Shown in pieces: positions 6,178 to 7,143 of a DNA stretch of 7,143 nucleotides. Positions within the stretch are counted from its first letter, which is position 1, and every line of letters starts with the position of its first letter. Source of the stretch: Alterirhizorhabdus sp964247265 (GTDB lineage: Bacteria > Pseudomonadota > Alphaproteobacteria > Sphingomonadales > Sphingomonadaceae). Where the stretch lies: the NCBI GenBank assembly GCA_964247265.1, contig CAXTTS010000168.1:1-7143 (forward strand), written 5' to 3'. The translations under genes and the position numbers were made by a program. The notes under the pieces were generated by a model. It did no database searches. It was given only the letters and a program-made list of their open reading frames with translations, and was not told the origin of the DNA.

Positions 6178-7143
6178 CTATTCGGCGAAGCCGCGCGCCG
6201 CCGGCGCGATCACCGTGGCTCCGCCCGGCGCGATCTGCTGCACCGCCAGCGCACGCTCCGCCACATTGTCGCGGCCAAAGCGGAAGGCGCCATCCACCCC
6301 GGAAAAGCCCTGCCGGTCGGTCAGCGCGCGGACGGGAAAGGGCGTGCCCGGTTTCCAGTCCGCCGCGATCCGCACCGTCAGCAGCACCGCATCATAGCCC
6401 ATGCTCGCCAGCCGGTACGGCCCCTTGCCGAAGCGTGCGCGATATTTGGTGCCGAGCTGGCGGTACATCGCATCGGGCACGCTGGCGAACCACGCGCCCT
6501 GCATCCCCGGTGCCGCGGCGAGCGCCGGCTCCGCATTCCACAATTCGGTGCCCATGATCTGCGTCGGCCCCAGCCTGCGCAGCAGCGGTGCTGCCTGCGC
6601 GGCGATGCGGCCGCTGTCGGCGATCAGCACCGCCTCATAGCCCTGCCCCGCCGGCACCCCCTGCCCCAGCTTCGCCACCGCCGCCGCCAGCGCCTTGGGG
6701 CTGCGATCGAACGTCTGCATCGTCACCACGCTGCCGCCCGCCGCCTCGGCCGACTTGATGAGCGTGTTGGCGGCGGTGCGGCCATAGGCGCCGCTCGGCA
6801 TCAGCCCGGCAAAGCGGGTCAGCCCCTTCGATCGCGCATAGCGCACCACCCGGTCGATCGACTGCGCGGGGGAAAAGCCCATCAGGAAGGTGCCGCCCCC
6901 CGCCACGCCGATATCGTTCGAAAAGGCCACCACCGGCACGCCCGCCGGCCGCGCCGCCGCCGAAACGGCACGCACCTCGTCGGCCAGCAGCGGCCCCAGG
7001 AACAGGCGGTTGCCGTCCGCCAGCGCCTTGGCCGCCGCCGCCGCCGCACCCGTGCCGGTATCGTAGATCGTCATCCGCACCCGCGCGCCGCCCGTATCGA
7101 GGATGGCGAGGTTCGCGGCATTGGCGATCGACTGGCCCACCGC
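6178..7143 (-). CDS. Periplasmic-binding-fold protein, LpoA / penicillin-binding-protein-activator type (5' end outside window)
   Basis: The 3' part of a gene, 321 residues visible; coding continues past the right edge and the start is not in the window. The GTG at 7140 lies mid-domain and is not a credible start. The fold is the Leu/Ile/Val-type periplasmic binding family (Peripla_BP_6). Near the visible N terminus is GQSIANAANLAILD (3-16), a typical first helix. Then come RLFLGPLLADEV (46-57) and GVPVVAFSND (68-77), which form a beta-strand / ligand-cleft motif. LASMGYDAVLL lies near the C terminus. In Sphingomonadales and relatives, proteins of this build are annotated as penicillin-binding protein activators. 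In gamma-proteobacteria LpoA stimulates PBP1A from the outer membrane. A lipoprotein signal cannot be checked here. An amino-acid transport binding protein is the alternative, but no ABC permease or ATPase is visible. The gene ends in TAG 31 bp before acs. Family is likely; role is tentative. Confidence 0.75.
   Translation of the reverse strand, partial: AVGQSIANAANLAILDTGGARVRMTIYDTGTGAAAAAAKALADGNRLFLGPLLADEVRAVSAAARPAGVPVVAFSNDIGVAGGGTFLMGFSPAQSIDRVVRYARSKGLTRFAGLMPSGAYGRTAANTLIKSAEAAGGSVVTMQTFDRSPKALAAAVAKLGQGVPAGQGYEAVLIADSGRIAAQAAPLLRRLGPTQIMGTELWNAEPALAAAPGMQGAWFASVPDAMYRQLGTKYRARFGKGPYRLASMGYDAVLLTVRIAADWKPGTPFPVRALTDRQGFSGVDGAFRFGRDNVAERALAVQQIAPGGATVIAPAARGFAE

Noticed and set aside
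7138..7140. GTG at 7140 as the start of the periplasmic protein
   Set aside because: The frame stays open to the window edge, and the first visible residues are already inside the binding-fold domain. The true start lies outside.

Overview
The window is GC-rich (roughly two thirds G+C by eye) and ordinary bacterial chromosome in style. The TonB-dependent receptor, the YcaQ-type protein, the acetyl-CoA synthetase and the Leu/Ile/Val-type periplasmic protein suggest an alphaproteobacterium, most likely Sphingomonadales. That placement is inference from protein style and base composition, with no search behind it.

Layout, left to right. A U-less GC hairpin (22-52) lies just past the end of a minus-strand YcaQ/AlkX-like DNA glycosylase gene (54-1238). 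A 95-bp divergent spacer holding a strong 28-nt inverted repeat (1282-1309) leads to a small plus-strand gene (1334-1570) for a 78-residue acidic, disordered protein. A short hairpin follows, then an AT-rich promoter whose -10 overlaps a Fur/Zur-like palindrome (1605-1641), a 5'-UTR hairpin (1669-1690), and a plus-strand ZnuD-like TonB-dependent receptor (1723-3834) with another stop-proximal hairpin.

The most notable element follows: a tRNA-Lys(UUU) gene at 3880-4179 whose anticodon loop is interrupted by a 224-nt Azoarcus-type group I intron (3915-4138). P2, P3, P4, P6, P7, P8 and P9 can all be drawn. Convergent to it, 17 bp away, is acs (acetyl-CoA synthetase, 4197-6146, minus). Upstream of acs on the same strand, 31 bp away, is the 3' part of a periplasmic binding-fold protein gene of the LpoA / penicillin-binding-protein-activator type (6178 to the right edge, 5' end outside the window).

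The protein genes do not form one pathway: DNA repair, metal (probably zinc) uptake, acetate activation and an envelope protein sit side by side. No phage, insertion sequence, CRISPR array or defence island is visible. The exceptional content is RNA-level: the intron-split tRNA, and several stem-loops at gene borders.
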